From NCBI GenBank assembly GCA_947478315.1, contig CANJWF010000066.1:1-6864 (forward strand): 6,864 nucleotides of DNA, written 5' to 3'. The notes under the pieces are model-generated. The model did no database searches. It saw only the letters and a program-made list of their open reading frames with translations, and was not told the origin of the DNA. Every line of letters starts with the position of its first letter. Within the stretch, counting starts at the first letter, position 1. Source of the DNA: Sphingobacteriaceae bacterium (GTDB taxonomy: Bacteria > Bacteroidota > Bacteroidia > Sphingobacteriales > Sphingobacteriaceae). The translations under genes were made by a program, and so were the position numbers. This document shows, piece by piece, positions 6,616 through 6,864 of this stretch.

Positions 6616-6623
6616 TACCTTTG
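6616..6623 (+). promoter_or_regulatory. Possible -7 element of the folD promoter
   Basis: TACCTTTG matches the Bacteroidota -7 consensus TAnnTTTG and lies 21 nt before the folD ATG. No TTTG or TTG stands about 19 nt upstream, where the sequence is only AT-rich (around 6590-6600), so this is half a promoter by sequence. The position suggests folD is transcribed separately from the glycosyltransferase. Confidence 0.45.
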
Positions 6624-6644
6624 CAATCAAATCTTTCTAAACTT

Positions 6645-6864
6645 ATGCAACTACTCGACGGAAAAACTGTTTCAGAAAAACTCAAAACAGAACTAGCAAA
6701 TCAAGCCAGTTTTTTTCTTCAACAAAATAATCGCAAACCTCATTTGGCAGCCATTTTAGTAGGTACTGACGGAGCTAGCGAAACCTATGTAGCTAGTAAA
6801 ATTAAAAATTGCGAAGCTGTTGGTTTTAAATCCACTTTAGTGAAATTTGAAACCAATATTACCG
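6645..6864 (+). CDS. folD: Bifunctional methylene-THF dehydrogenase / cyclohydrolase FolD (N-terminal part)
   Basis: FolD interconverts 5,10-methylene-, 5,10-methenyl- and 10-formyl-tetrahydrofolate with NADP+, supplying one-carbon units for purine and formyl-Met synthesis in the cytoplasm. Only the first 73 codons are here; the gene runs off the right edge. The visible part has the family start MQLLDGKTVSEKLK (1-14), the strand LAAILVGTDGASETYVASK (34-52) and NCEAVGF (55-61). Tyr48 and Lys52 form the YxxxK catalytic pair, Lys52 corresponding to the cyclohydrolase lysine. The NADP-binding domain lies outside the window. The ATG at 6645 fits the usual N-terminus exactly. There is no strong Shine-Dalgarno. 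Confidence 0.95.
   Translation, partial: MQLLDGKTVSEKLKTELANQASFFLQQNNRKPHLAAILVGTDGASETYVASKIKNCEAVGFKSTLVKFETNIT

Overview
The window looks like an ordinary chromosomal stretch from a Bacteroidota bacterium; class and genus cannot be set from the sequence. Three things point there. The isoleucyl-tRNA synthetase is a type-2 (IleS2) enzyme of the form usual in that phylum. Promoters match the phylum's unusual sigma consensus (TTTG, about 19 nt, TAnnTTTG) in front of the tRNA cluster and, less completely, ileS and folD. Most genes lack a Shine-Dalgarno sequence. The DNA is AT-rich, with about 43-44% G+C in the ileS samples I counted by hand and visibly less in the intergenic DNA.

Layout. Bases 31-3843 (minus strand) hold ileS, a complete 1270-residue isoleucine-tRNA ligase. 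Just past its stop, a Shine-Dalgarno and an ATG at the window edge suggest another minus-strand gene. ileS diverges across a 100-bp gap from a small secreted protein of unknown function (3944-4522, plus strand). recX (4655-5107) follows, then a three-gene tRNA cluster: Gly(GCC), Gly(CCC) and Leu(UAA). This cluster has a textbook Bacteroidota promoter and ends in a strong 12-bp hairpin terminator. A family-9 glycosyltransferase (heptosyltransferase-like, 5592-6572, TTG start) comes next, and the first 73 codons of folD run off the right edge.

How the genes relate. ileS and the tRNA genes serve translation, recX modulates RecA, the glycosyltransferase probably builds surface glycan, and folD supplies one-carbon folates. 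They share a neighbourhood and do not form one pathway. I see no mobile element, CRISPR array, phage gene or defence system.

The points most worth a second look are inside ileS. One is a segment of about 140 residues between the catalytic blocks RYWGTPLP and DVWFDSG, much longer than the usual linker there, with an AT-rich core of about 29% G+C. The other is the GIHH form of the class I HIGH signature, linked in the IleS2 family to very strong mupirocin resistance. Also notable is the tandem pair of glycine tRNA genes, which differ at only three bases: the anticodon and one compensatory stem pair.
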